Positions 7,292 to 15,397 of a DNA stretch of 32,670 nt are shown here, one piece after another. The translations under genes were made by a program, and so were the position numbers. Where the stretch lies: the NCBI GenBank assembly GCA_934539585.1, contig CAKTCT010000028.1:1-32670 (forward strand), given 5' to 3'. Within the stretch, counting starts at the first letter, position 1; every line of letters begins with the position of its first letter. The notes beneath the pieces are model-generated. The model worked only from the letters and a program-made list of their open reading frames with translations, was not told the origin of the DNA and ran no database searches. Origin of the DNA: an uncultured Oscillospiraceae bacterium. GTDB taxonomy: Bacteria; Bacillota; Clostridia; Oscillospirales; Ruminococcaceae.

Positions 7292-7819
7292 ATGAAACTG
7301 ACAGGAGGCGGTCTTACGGAGCTTTCCCATCTCACCCGGCGGTTTTCCGTCCGGCCCATGGTCCCCGGCGACGCCGGCGACATTCTGACCCTGTGCGCCG
7401 GGAATCCCATCTACTACCAATACCACCCGCCCATGGCCTCCCGGGAAAGCGTCCTGGAGGACCTGGCCGCCCTTCCGCCGGGCAAGGGACCGGAGGACAA
7501 ATTCTACCTGGGCTTCTTTGCCGGGGAGACGCTGGCGGCGGTGATGGACCTGATCCTGGGCTACCCCGACGGGAGCACCGCCTACATCGGCTTTTTCATG
7601 GTGGACCGCGCCTTCCAGGGCCGGGGGACCGGCAGCGCGCTGATCGGCGACTGCGGAGAAGCCCTGGCCCGGGCAGGATACCGGCGGCTCCGGCTGGCCG
7701 TGGACCGCGGGAACCCCCAGAGCGCCCATTTCTGGACCAAAAACGGGTTTGTGCGGACCGGCGGGGAGTACCCAAACGGCTTTTCCGCCTACCTTCCCAT
7801 GGAAAAATCCCTGGGATAA
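7292..7819 (+). CDS. GNAT-family N-acetyltransferase
   Basis: Up to 175 aa. Transfers an acetyl group from acetyl-CoA; the substrate cannot be told. The acetyl-CoA binding motif A is clear (FMVDRAFQGRGTGSALIGDC, with QGRGTG as the pyrophosphate loop), followed by RLAVDRGNPQSAHFWTKNGF (motif B). The start is unclear. ATG 7292 would sit at the transcription start (leaderless). A perfect AGGAGG at 7304-7309 lies 7 nt before an in-frame ACG at 7316, which would give a 167-aa protein starting at ELSHLTRRFSVRPM, more like normal GNAT N-termini. Single gene with its own promoter and a two-way terminator. Confidence 0.9.
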   Translation: MKLTGGGLTELSHLTRRFSVRPMVPGDAGDILTLCAGNPIYYQYHPPMASRESVLEDLAALPPGKGPEDKFYLGFFAGETLAAVMDLILGYPDGSTAYIGFFMVDRAFQGRGTGSALIGDCGEALARAGYRRLRLAVDRGNPQSAHFWTKNGFVRTGGEYPNGFSAYLPMEKSLG

Positions 7820-7820
7820 A

Positions 7821-7866
7821 AAAACGGAAGCATCCCGCAGCGTTTCCGCCGGAAATGCTTCCGTTT
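7821..7866. terminator. Bidirectional terminator between the GNAT gene and yccF
   Basis: 13-bp inverted repeat AAAACGGAAGCAT (7821-7833) / ATGCTTCCGTTTT (7854-7866), giving a T run on either strand between two convergent genes. Confidence 0.88.
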
Positions 7867-7871
7867 TGGAT

Positions 7872-8231
7872 TCAGACGACCTCGGTGCCGAAGGGCATCA
7901 GCGCCAGCTTGGCCAGCTTGAAGCACTGCTTCCCGAAGGGAATCCCGATGATGGTGATGCAGAAAAGCAGCCCCACCGCCGCAGCCTCAATGGCCAGGGG
8001 AATCCCGCTGAGCAGCAGCCAGAGGATGTTCAGCAGCATGGAGCCCACGCCGCCGCCGTAGCGGACCTCTTTCCCGAAGGGAAAGAAGGCCAGCCCCGCC
8101 AGCTTGAAGCACTGGACCCCGATGGGAATTCCCACAATGGTCACGCACCAGAGGACCCCGGTGATGAGCCAGCCCATTCCCAGGACGAAGCCGCCGAAAA
8201 TGAACCACAGCGCGTTGCCGAGACAGCCCAT
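7872..8231 (-). CDS. yccF: YccF-domain inner membrane protein
   Basis: 119 aa made of two tandem YccF domains. Each has a hydrophobic helix followed by a conserved loop: VGIPIGVQCFKLAGLAFFPFGKEV (about 33-56) and IIGIPFGKQCFKLAKLALMPFGTEV (about 94-118). Predicted membrane protein with about four hydrophobic segments; function unknown. AAAGGAGG precedes the ATG. It lies downstream of the CBS-ACT gene on the same strand but behind a terminator-like hairpin, so it may be separately expressed. Confidence 0.92.
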   Translation of the reverse strand: MGCLGNALWFIFGGFVLGMGWLITGVLWCVTIVGIPIGVQCFKLAGLAFFPFGKEVRYGGGVGSMLLNILWLLLSGIPLAIEAAAVGLLFCITIIGIPFGKQCFKLAKLALMPFGTEVV

Positions 8232-8279
8232 ACCCCCACCTCCTTTCTCAGAAAACGAAAACTGTTCCCCAAAACCTTC

Positions 8280-8312
8280 AAACGGCGGCTCCCATGGAGA
8301 GAGCCGCCGTTT
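8280..8312. terminator. Hairpin downstream of the liv/CBS operon
   Basis: Perfect 12-bp inverted repeat AAACGGCGGCTC (8280-8291) / GAGCCGCCGTTT (8301-8312) just after the CBS-ACT stop. The leftward T run is short (TTTG), so it may terminate incompletely. Confidence 0.7.
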
Positions 8313-8315
8313 TTC

Positions 8316-8957
8316 TTACTTATTCTGCAATTTGTAAAGAATCTCGAACCCGGCGTCTTCGATGGCTTTTTCCATCTCGTCGGTGTTCAGGGTGTTGATG
8401 CCGATAACCATGGTGCTCCTGCCGTTTTCGCCCCGGTAGACCGCCATGTGAGTGATGTTGGCCCCGTGCTCGCTGATGATCCCGGTGGCTTTGGCCATCA
8501 TGCCGGGCTCGTCGTCGGCTTCCACGGTGAACCGGGTGCCGGGCTCCCGGAAGCCCAGGATGTCGATGAAGGAATCCAGAATGTCGCTCTGGGTGATGAT
8601 GCCCACCAGCTTATTGTCCTTCATCACCGGCAGGAAGCCGATGTCGTGGTCCCGCATCAGGGTGGCGGCCTCCTCCAGGAGGGCGTCGGGGGAGATGGTA
8701 ATGGGATTCTTCACCATGATCTTGCTGATCTTGGTCTTGGCCAGAAGGTAGGTCAGCTCGCCCATGCTGAAGGTGGTAGCCTTGGAGGGCGAGGCGTGGG
8801 TGATGTCCTCCCGGGAGACCACGCCCACCAGCTTGCCGTTTTTCACCACCGGCAGACGCTTGACCCCGTACTGCTGCATGATCTCATGGGCGTCGGGAAT
8901 GGTCTGGTCCGGGGAGATGATGAAGGGATTCGCGGTCATTTTGTTTTTTACGAACAT
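8316..8957 (-). CDS. Two CBS domains plus ACT domain protein (AcuB-like)
   Basis: 213 aa. A CBS pair (about 1-60 and 75-135; VVKNGKLVGVVSREDI and VMKDNKLVGIITQSDI) is followed by an ACT domain (about 140-210; FTVEADDEPGMMAKATGIISEHGANITHM). CBS pairs usually bind adenine nucleotides and ACT domains usually bind amino acids. It starts 4 nt after the livF stop, so it is the last gene of the branched-chain amino-acid uptake operon. Inference: it senses a branched-chain amino acid and/or energy state for this operon or the transporter. It has no DNA-binding domain, so it would act through another protein. The exact role is unknown. Confidence 0.9.
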   Translation of the reverse strand: MFVKNKMTANPFIISPDQTIPDAHEIMQQYGVKRLPVVKNGKLVGVVSREDITHASPSKATTFSMGELTYLLAKTKISKIMVKNPITISPDALLEEAATLMRDHDIGFLPVMKDNKLVGIITQSDILDSFIDILGFREPGTRFTVEADDEPGMMAKATGIISEHGANITHMAVYRGENGRSTMVIGINTLNTDEMEKAIEDAGFEILYKLQNK

Positions 8958-8961
8958 AGCA

Positions 8962-9666
8962 TTAACCCCCTAAGTACGCTTTTTTGATGTCGTCGCTGTG
9001 AGACAGCTCCTCGCCGGTGCCGGAAAGGACGATGGAGCCGGTTTCCATAACGTAGGCGCGGTTGGCGATCTGTAAGGCCATACTGGCGTTCTGCTCCACC
9101 AGAAGGATGGTGGTGCCGCTTTTGTTGATGTCCTGGATGATGTCGAAAATCTCCTGGACCAGCAGCGGCGCAAGGCCCATGGAGGGTTCGTCCAGGAACA
9201 GAATCTTGGGACGGCTCATCAGAGCCCGGCCCATGGCCAGCATCTGCTGCTCACCGCCGGAGAGGGTGCCCGCCGCCTGACGTTTCCGGTCAGCCAGCCG
9301 GGGGAAACGCTCATAGACCATTTTCAGGTCCTGGGCGATGCCGGCCCGGTCCTTGCGGAGGTAGGCCCCCAGCTCCAGGTTTTCCAGAACGGTCATGGCC
9401 GGGAAGACCCGGCGGCCTTCGGGGACCTGGGACATGCCCATCTTCACCCGGTCCTGGGGAGAGGTGTGGGTGATGTCCTTCCCATCCAGAAGAATGCTGC
9501 CGGAGGTGGGCTTTTTCAGGCCGGAGACGGTACGGAGGGTGGTGGTTTTTCCTGCGCCGTTGGCGCCGATCAGGGTGACGATCTCCCCGTCGTTGACGGT
9601 GAGGGAGATGCCTTTCAGGGCGTGGATCACGCCGAAATGGACGTTCAGGTCTTTGATTTCAAGCAT
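8962..9666 (-). CDS. livF: Branched-chain amino-acid ABC transporter ATP-binding protein LivF
   Basis: 234 aa from ATG 9666. ABC ATPase with Walker A GANGAGKTT, signature LSGGEQQM, Walker B ILFLDEPS and the typical LivF ending. It pairs with LivG to power uptake of Leu/Ile/Val. Two ATGs are possible: GGGGGAGG touches the ATG at 9675 but sits 9 nt before the ATG at 9666 (MLEIKDLNVHFG), so the latter is chosen. It overlaps the livG end by 8 nt, implying translational coupling. Confidence 0.95.
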   Translation of the reverse strand: MLEIKDLNVHFGVIHALKGISLTVNDGEIVTLIGANGAGKTTTLRTVSGLKKPTSGSILLDGKDITHTSPQDRVKMGMSQVPEGRRVFPAMTVLENLELGAYLRKDRAGIAQDLKMVYERFPRLADRKRQAAGTLSGGEQQMLAMGRALMSRPKILFLDEPSMGLAPLLVQEIFDIIQDINKSGTTILLVEQNASMALQIANRAYVMETGSIVLSGTGEELSHSDDIKKAYLGG

Positions 9667-10444
9667 TGCTGGCATCCTCCCCCAAATAAGCCTCGACGAC
9701 CTTGCGGTTGTTCTTGATTTCTTCCGGCGTGCCGTTGGCGATGACCATGCCGTAGTCCAGGACGTAAATCCGCTCGCAGATCTTCATGACCAGGGACATG
9801 TCGTGCTCGATCAGAAGGATGGTCAGGTGGTAGTGCTCCCGGATAAAGGCGATAAGGTCGGTGAGCTGGGCGGTCTCCGCGGGGTTCATGCCCGCCGCAG
9901 GCTCGTCCAGGAGGAGCACCACGGGATTGGTGGCCATGGCCCGGGCGATCTCCAGGTGGCGCTGTTCGCCGTAGGGCAGGTTCTTGGCCAGCTCGTCCTT
10001 TTTGTGGTCCAGCTTCATCAGGGCCAGGAGCTCCATGCTGGCCTCCCGGAGGCGCTTTTCCTCCTGATGGTAGGACGGCAGATGGAGGAAGGAGGAGGGC
10101 AGGCCGTATTTCACGTCCTTGTTCATGGCGATGCGGACGTTGTCCAGCACCGTCAGGTCCTTGAACAGGCGGATGTTCTGGAAGGTCCGGGCCAGGCCCA
10201 GCTTGCAGATATTATGGGGCCGCTGGCCGGAGATCACCTGGGACTTTCCGTCCCGTTCCAGGGTGACGGTTCCGGAGGACGGCTTGTAAACGCCGGTGAG
10301 CAGGTTGAAGACCGTGGTCTTTCCCGCGCCGTTGGGGCCGATGAGGCCCACCATTTCCCCTTGATTCAGCTCCATGTTGACGTTGGATACCGCCATCAGG
10401 CCGCCGAAGGATTTGGTCAGCTTTTCAACAGTCAGAATCGGCAT
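9659..10444 (-). CDS. livG: Branched-chain amino-acid ABC transporter ATP-binding protein LivG
   Basis: 261 aa. ABC ATPase with Walker A GPNGAGKTT, the LivG-type signature LPYGEQRHLEIARAM and Walker B VVLLLDEPAAGMNPAET, and the extended insert after Walker A typical of LivG. Second ATPase of the liv importer, acting on the cytoplasmic face with LivF. Starts 3 nt after the livM stop. Confidence 0.96.
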   Translation of the reverse strand: MPILTVEKLTKSFGGLMAVSNVNMELNQGEMVGLIGPNGAGKTTVFNLLTGVYKPSSGTVTLERDGKSQVISGQRPHNICKLGLARTFQNIRLFKDLTVLDNVRIAMNKDVKYGLPSSFLHLPSYHQEEKRLREASMELLALMKLDHKKDELAKNLPYGEQRHLEIARAMATNPVVLLLDEPAAGMNPAETAQLTDLIAFIREHYHLTILLIEHDMSLVMKICERIYVLDYGMVIANGTPEEIKNNRKVVEAYLGEDASNA

Positions 10445-10447
10445 GGC

Positions 10448-11440
10448 TTAGACCCTCCCCTCTTTTTCTTTTTTGCGGAACAGCCCGGTCAGCTGGTTCC
10501 CGGCCCGCTTGAGCATGGCCAGGGAGAATTCCCGGGAGCCGATGAGCCCCTGGGGCCGGAAGATCATGATGACCACCAGAAGCAGTGCGTAAAGCACCAT
10601 CCGGAGCTCGGTGTAGCTGGACAGGAACATGGAGATCAGTCCCAGCACGATGGCCCCCAGAATGGAGCCGGTGATGCTGCCCAGACCGCCGAAGACCACG
10701 ATGACCAGGATGTCCACGGACTTCATAAAGCCGAAGGTGTCGGGCTTGATCCGGGGGAAGTAGGTGGCGTACAGGGCTCCGGCCACTCCGGCGAAGAACG
10801 CGCCGATGATGAAGGCCGTCACCTTGCTGCGGGTGGTGTTGATGCCCATGGATTCGGCGGCGATCTCATCCTCCCGGATGGCGATGCAGGCCCGGCCCTG
10901 GGCGGAATGGAGGTAGTTCACCGTCAGCGCCGTAATGCCCGCCGCAAAGAGGAAGAGCCAGGTCCAGTTGACGTACTGGGGCAGGTTGGAAAGGCCCGCC
11001 GCGCCGTTGGTGATCTTGATGTTCTGAAAAACGATGCGGATGATCTCCGCCATGCCCAGGGTAGCGATGGCCAGGTAGTCGCCCTGGAGCCGCAGGGTGG
11101 GCAGACCCACCAGCAGTCCCGCCAGAGCCGCCGCGCAGCCGCCCACCAGAATCCCCAGGAGGAACCCGGGGATGCCGTCCACCCGCAGGGTGATCATGGC
11201 GCAGAAGTACGCGCCGATGGACATGAAGCCCGCGTGTCCCAGGGAGAACTGGCCGGTGAAGCCGGTGATCAGGTTCAGGCTCACCGCCAGGATGATGTTG
11301 ATGCCGATGGTGACAATCGTGGCAAAATAGTAGTCGCTGAGGACCCGGGTGGAGAGAAGGAGCTGAATCACGGCGTAAACCGCCGCGCAGCCGAACAGCT
11401 TCCGGAGAGCCGTGGATTGAACGAGCTTTTTCATATTCAT
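10448..11440 (-). CDS. livM: Branched-chain amino-acid ABC transporter permease LivM
   Basis: 330 aa membrane permease with about 8-10 hydrophobic segments and the family motif GFTGQFSLGHAGFMSIGAY; the EAA-like loop is AIREDEIAAESMGINTTRSKVTAF. Forms the translocation channel with LivH. ATG 11440 is preferred because GGAGAAGG lies 7 nt upstream; a GTG at 11446 is an alternative that overlaps the livH stop. Confidence 0.95.
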   Translation of the reverse strand: MNMKKLVQSTALRKLFGCAAVYAVIQLLLSTRVLSDYYFATIVTIGINIILAVSLNLITGFTGQFSLGHAGFMSIGAYFCAMITLRVDGIPGFLLGILVGGCAAALAGLLVGLPTLRLQGDYLAIATLGMAEIIRIVFQNIKITNGAAGLSNLPQYVNWTWLFLFAAGITALTVNYLHSAQGRACIAIREDEIAAESMGINTTRSKVTAFIIGAFFAGVAGALYATYFPRIKPDTFGFMKSVDILVIVVFGGLGSITGSILGAIVLGLISMFLSSYTELRMVLYALLLVVIMIFRPQGLIGSREFSLAMLKRAGNQLTGLFRKKEKEGRV

Positions 11441-11442
11441 AA

Positions 11443-12327
11443 TCACACCTTCTCCTTCGTCGCTTTGCCCAGGAGTCCCGAGGGCTTGATGATCAGAACC
11501 AGGATAAGGATGGCAAAGACGATGGCGTCCTTATACATGGAGCTGCCGTAACCGGAAACAAAGGTCTCCACCGCGCCGATGACGTATCCGCCGATCATCG
11601 CGCCGGGGATGATGCCGATGCCGCCGAACACTGCCGCCACAAAGGCTTTCAGGCCGGGGAGGAAGCCCATCAGGGGGTCGATGGAGTTGTAGTAAACGCC
11701 TACCAGAATCCCCGCCGCTCCGGCCAGGGCAGAGCCCAGGGCGAAGGTGAAGGAAATGGTGGTGTTGACGTTGATGCCCATGAGCTCCGCCGCGTCCTGG
11801 TCCTGAGAGGTGGCCCGCATGGCCTTGCCGATCCGGGTCTTTTTGACGATGAGCTGGAGGGCGACCATCAGCACCACGGTAATGGCCACGATGAGAATCT
11901 GGAGCATGCTGACGGTAACGCCGCCGAACTGGAAGCTCTGGGCCATAAAGCCGGTCATGGGGGGATAGGTCCGGACGTTGGCCTTGACGAAGTACATCAT
12001 GCCGTATTCCAGCAGATAGGAAACGCCGATGGCCGTAATCAGCACGGCAATCCGGGGCGCGCCCCGAAGGGGCTTGTAGGCGATCTTTTCAATGAGCACG
12101 CCCAGGACCATGCAGACCAGCATGGAGATGCACAGCGACGCCCAGAACCCCAGATGGAGGAAGGTCATGCAGGCGTAGCCGACGTAAGCGCCGATCATGT
12201 AGATGTCGCAGTGGGCGAAGTTGATGAGCTTGATGATTCCGTAAACCATGGTGTAGCCAAGGGCGATGAGGGCGTAAATACTGCCCAGCGACAGGCCGTT
12301 GACCACCTGCTGCAATAATTTTTCCAA
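11443..12327 (-). CDS. livH: Branched-chain amino-acid ABC transporter permease LivH
   Basis: 294 aa from a TTG start at 12327 (LEKLLQQVVNGLSLGSIYALIALGYTMVYG), which fits the usual LivH N-terminus and length; AGAAGGA lies 4 nt upstream. The frame is open 24 codons further to an ATG at 12399, but that stretch contains no family-like sequence. About eight transmembrane segments; the EAA-type loop is MRATSQDQDAAELMGINVN. Partner of LivM. Separated from livK by 129 nt holding a long palindrome. Confidence 0.93.
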   Translation of the reverse strand: MEKLLQQVVNGLSLGSIYALIALGYTMVYGIIKLINFAHCDIYMIGAYVGYACMTFLHLGFWASLCISMLVCMVLGVLIEKIAYKPLRGAPRIAVLITAIGVSYLLEYGMMYFVKANVRTYPPMTGFMAQSFQFGGVTVSMLQILIVAITVVLMVALQLIVKKTRIGKAMRATSQDQDAAELMGINVNTTISFTFALGSALAGAAGILVGVYYNSIDPLMGFLPGLKAFVAAVFGGIGIIPGAMIGGYVIGAVETFVSGYGSSMYKDAIVFAILILVLIIKPSGLLGKATKEKV

Positions 12328-12403
12328 AACGTCCTTCTTTCCGCCGTCTGACAAACGGCTGCGCTCCGCGAGTTTGGGGATGTCTCCGGATAAATACAAA
12401 TTG

Positions 12404-12428
12404 TAGGGGCAGAGTGGCTCTGCCCCTA
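12404..12428. repeat. Perfect palindromic hairpin between livK and livH
   Basis: 11-bp perfect inverted repeat TAGGGGCAGAG / CTCTGCCCCTA with a 3-nt loop, without a strong T run. Probably either an mRNA-stabilising or attenuating hairpin giving more binding protein than permease, or a copy of a dispersed GGGGCAGA-type repeat. Confidence 0.6.
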
Positions 12429-12456
12429 TTTGCTGAGGTTATCGGGTCATTTGCGG

Positions 12457-13629
12457 TCAGTTGGACTTTTCGCTCTTGAACTGCTCGCCGTCCTTCAGCT
12501 CGATGACCACGATGGCCTTGACGGCGTTGTGGTTTTCATCGACGCTGAGGGTGCCGGTGACGGCTTTGAAGCCCTTGGTCTCGCTGAGGGCCTGCTTTAG
12601 GGAGATGCTGTCCAGGGACTCGCAGCGGCTGAGAGCGTCGCAGAGGAACTTGGCTTCGTCATAGCCCAGGGCGTTGAAGGCATCGGGGTCCCGGCCGTAT
12701 TTGGCCTGGAAAGCGGCGATGAAGTCCTGGACCAAGGGGTCCTGGTCAAGAGAAGAATAGTGGTTGGTGAAGTACACGTCGTTGAGGTTCTCGGCTCCGG
12801 CCAGGCCCACCAGGTCAGGAGAGTCAAAGCCGTCAGCTCCCAGGATGGGGGCGGTGATGCCCAGCTCACGGGCCTGCTTGATGATCAGGCCGGCCTGCTG
12901 GTAGTAGCCGGGGATGTAGATCACGTCGGCGTTCAGGTCCTTGATGGAGGTAAGAACCGCCTTGAAGTCCTTGTCGTTGGTGCTGTAAGATTCCTCTTTC
13001 AGGATGGTGCCGCCGGCTTCGGTGAAGGTCTTGGTGAAGTTCTCGGTCAGGCCGATGGCGTAGTCGCTGGAGGAGTCCTTATAGATTACTGCGGTTTTCG
13101 CGCCCAGGGTGTTGGCGGCGTAGGTGGCCATTGCGGAGCCCTGGTAGGAGTCGCTGTAACAAATCCGGAAGGCGTACTCCTGAACCTTGCCGTTGGCAAC
13201 GGTGACGTCGTCAGCCGTGGCGGAGCCGGAGATCACGGGGACCTGGTACCGGTTGGCGTCGGGAATCTCCGCCTTGAAAGCGCCGGAGGTGGCGGGCCCA
13301 AGGACCGCGATGACCTTATCCTGCTCCATAAGGCGTTTGCCCAGAGTGGTGGCCTCGGCTTCGTCGGACTTGGTGTCGTATTCCACCAGTTCGATGGTCT
13401 TGCCGTTGATGCCGCCGGCCTCGTTGATCTCGTCGATGGCCATCTTGACGCCGTCCACGGAGCTCTGGCCGTAGGTGGCCACGCCGCCGCTCAGCTCATA
13501 GCTCAGGCCGATCCTGATGGTGGTCGCGCCGTCTTCGACTTTATTGCCCGCGGCCTGAGAGCCGCCGCAGCCAGCCAGAACGCCGGCGCAAAGAGCCGCC
13601 GCGCAGAGTACACTTAAAACCTTTTTCAT
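12457..13629 (-). CDS. livK: Branched-chain amino-acid ABC transporter substrate-binding lipoprotein
   Basis: 390 aa. Lipoprotein signal peptide with lipobox LAGC, Cys21 being the lipidated residue (MKKVLSVLCAAALCAGVLAGC). The mature part is a type I periplasmic-binding fold of the Leu/Ile/Val-binding family (IRIGLSYELSGGVATYGQSSVDGVKMAIDEINEAGGINGKTIELVEYDTKSDEAEATT region). Captures substrate outside the cell and delivers it to LivHM. First gene of the operon, with a strong promoter. The exact amino acid cannot be read from sequence. Confidence 0.95.
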   Translation of the reverse strand: MKKVLSVLCAAALCAGVLAGCGGSQAAGNKVEDGATTIRIGLSYELSGGVATYGQSSVDGVKMAIDEINEAGGINGKTIELVEYDTKSDEAEATTLGKRLMEQDKVIAVLGPATSGAFKAEIPDANRYQVPVISGSATADDVTVANGKVQEYAFRICYSDSYQGSAMATYAANTLGAKTAVIYKDSSSDYAIGLTENFTKTFTEAGGTILKEESYSTNDKDFKAVLTSIKDLNADVIYIPGYYQQAGLIIKQARELGITAPILGADGFDSPDLVGLAGAENLNDVYFTNHYSSLDQDPLVQDFIAAFQAKYGRDPDAFNALGYDEAKFLCDALSRCESLDSISLKQALSETKGFKAVTGTLSVDENHNAVKAIVVIELKDGEQFKSEKSN

Positions 13630-13687
13630 TTGAAAAACCCCTTTTCTAATGTGGTGTGCTAGGATGTGGGATTGATGTTATGAATAG

Positions 13688-13716
13688 ATTCTAAATGTTT
13701 TCCTCCGGAAAGTCAA
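13688..13716 (-). promoter_or_regulatory. Promoter of the liv operon
   Basis: Leftward TTGACT, 17 nt, TAGAAT, about 60 nt ahead of livK. The remaining gene-free DNA to 13922 is AT-richer and holds only a short hairpin (GAAAAC/GTTTTC, 13769-13787); no further feature is seen. Confidence 0.8.
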
Positions 13717-13922
13717 GGGCTTTTGTAAGGAAAATTCGGGGAAACCGCACATTTCATGCATTTTATACGAAAACGTTAACAGTTTTCAAATCGTTTATCG
13801 GCATTGTTTCACGCCGGAATCCAACCGTTTCAAAAGTTTCTGCGGGTTTTCCGGAGAAATCCCGACTTTTCTTCAAAAAGCCGTGCAGGATTCCGCAGAA
13901 TATTTACCCGCATTTCGACGTC

Positions 13923-15323
13923 TTACTCCAAAGGCTCCGCCGCAGCTGCGGAAGCGGCCACCGTCCGCATCCCCCGCTCGATCCAGTTGGACTTTTTCAT
14001 GTAGAGGAGCATGCACAGCGCCGCCGTGGTCCAGGTCAGGGAATAGCCCAGGTACACCACCACGATGCTCTGGAGCAGCGGCATGGCCAGGGAAATCCAG
14101 ATCATCCGCAGAACGCAGAAGTTGGCGGTAAGAATCACCATGGGCACCACAGACAGCCCCGCTCCCCTTGCCACGCCGCTGAGGGCGTGAGCCGTGGCCA
14201 GGAAGACGTAGGTGGGGGCCAGATACCGCATCATCCGGGCGGCGTAGTCGATGATCTCCGGGTCCGGGGTGAAAATCCGCAGGATGTACTTGCCGAAAAT
14301 CAGGAGGATGCAGGCCAGCGTCCCGATGATCCCCGCGCTGAGGAACACCGTGACCCGGGCGCCCCTTTTCACCCGCTCCCGGTTCCGGGCCCCCATGTTC
14401 TGGCCGATGAAGGTGGTGGCGGCCATGGCAAAGCTGCTGACCGGCAGAACGGCGAAGCCGTCCAGCTTGTTGTAAGCCGCGCAGCCCGCCACCGCCGCAG
14501 TGCCGAAGCTGTTGATGTTAGCCTGGACAATGACGTTGGAGAAGGAGATGATGGCGTTCTGCAGCCCCGCCGGAAGGCCCAGGCGGATGGTCTCCACCAG
14601 CATTTTCCTGTTGAGCCGCAGCTTCCGGAAGAACAGCTTATAGTCCGCGTCGGCGCGGCAGAGGTTCCACATGGTCAGGGAGGCCGACAGCGTCTGGGCG
14701 ATCAGCGTGGCCCAGGCCACCCCGGACACCCCCATCCGGAACCGGATCACGAACAGCAGGTCCAGTCCGATGTTCAGCACGCTGGCCGCCATCAGATAGT
14801 ACAGCGGCCGCCGGGAGTCCCCTACCGACCGCAGCACCCCGGAGCCCATATTGTAGACCATCATGGGGATGATGCCCAGAAAGTAAATCTGCATGTACTC
14901 CACCGCCCCGGGGAGGACATCCTCCGGAGTGCCCACCAGCCGCAGGATCACCGGCGACAGGAAGTACCCCGCGATCATCATAACGGCTCCGGCCAGCAGG
15001 GCCAGAGTCATAGCCGTGTGGACGGCCAGACTCAGGTTTTCCTTGTCCCGGGCCCCGAAATACCGGGCGATGAGCACGCCGGCACCGATGGAGATGCCCA
15101 TGAAGAAGCTGACCAGCAGGTTGATAATGGGATTGCTGGCTCCCACGGCGGCCAGGGCGGTCTTGCCCACAAAGTTGCCCACCACCACCGAGTCCACGGT
15201 ATTGTAAAGCAGCTGGAACAGGTTCCCCAGCAGCAAGGGAATGGCGAAAAACAGCAGCTGTTTCCAGATGACGCCCTCGGTCATCCGCACGCCGGAGCCC
15301 CCGGCACGCCGCTTTTGTATCAT
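13923..15323 (-). CDS. MATE-family multidrug/cation efflux transporter
   Basis: 466 aa, normal for MATE. Twelve hydrophobic segments in two related halves; typical stretches are IPLLLGNLFQLLYNTVDSVVVGNFVG (TM1), GASNPIINLLVSFFMGISIGAGVLIARYFGA (TM2) and FIGQNMGARNRERVKRG (second half). Expected to export drugs or metabolites in exchange for Na+ or H+; substrate unknown. ATG 15323 has AAGGAAAGG upstream; the longer open frame crosses the pcrA terminator and is not coding. No clear promoter is visible in the 74-nt gap after pcrA. Confidence 0.93.
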   Translation of the reverse strand: MIQKRRAGGSGVRMTEGVIWKQLLFFAIPLLLGNLFQLLYNTVDSVVVGNFVGKTALAAVGASNPIINLLVSFFMGISIGAGVLIARYFGARDKENLSLAVHTAMTLALLAGAVMMIAGYFLSPVILRLVGTPEDVLPGAVEYMQIYFLGIIPMMVYNMGSGVLRSVGDSRRPLYYLMAASVLNIGLDLLFVIRFRMGVSGVAWATLIAQTLSASLTMWNLCRADADYKLFFRKLRLNRKMLVETIRLGLPAGLQNAIISFSNVIVQANINSFGTAAVAGCAAYNKLDGFAVLPVSSFAMAATTFIGQNMGARNRERVKRGARVTVFLSAGIIGTLACILLIFGKYILRIFTPDPEIIDYAARMMRYLAPTYVFLATAHALSGVARGAGLSVVPMVILTANFCVLRMIWISLAMPLLQSIVVVYLGYSLTWTTAALCMLLYMKKSNWIERGMRTVAASAAAAEPLE

Positions 15324-15356
15324 GAAAACGCTTCCTTTCCTTGTTCGATACAAAGG

Positions 15357-15390
15357 CCCGTCCGTCCCGGATTTCCGGGCAGCGGACGGG
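15357..15390 (-). terminator. Terminator of pcrA
   Basis: Inverted repeat CCCGTCCG (15357-15364) / CGGACGGG (15383-15390) immediately after the pcrA stop; the leftward continuation is CCTTTG, so the T run is weak. Confidence 0.6.
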
Positions 15391-15397
15391 TGTTTCC

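Noticed and set aside
9395..11551. A 718-codon plus-strand open frame
   Set aside because: Antisense to livF, livG and livM with the same low-complexity composition; no promoter or ribosome binding site.
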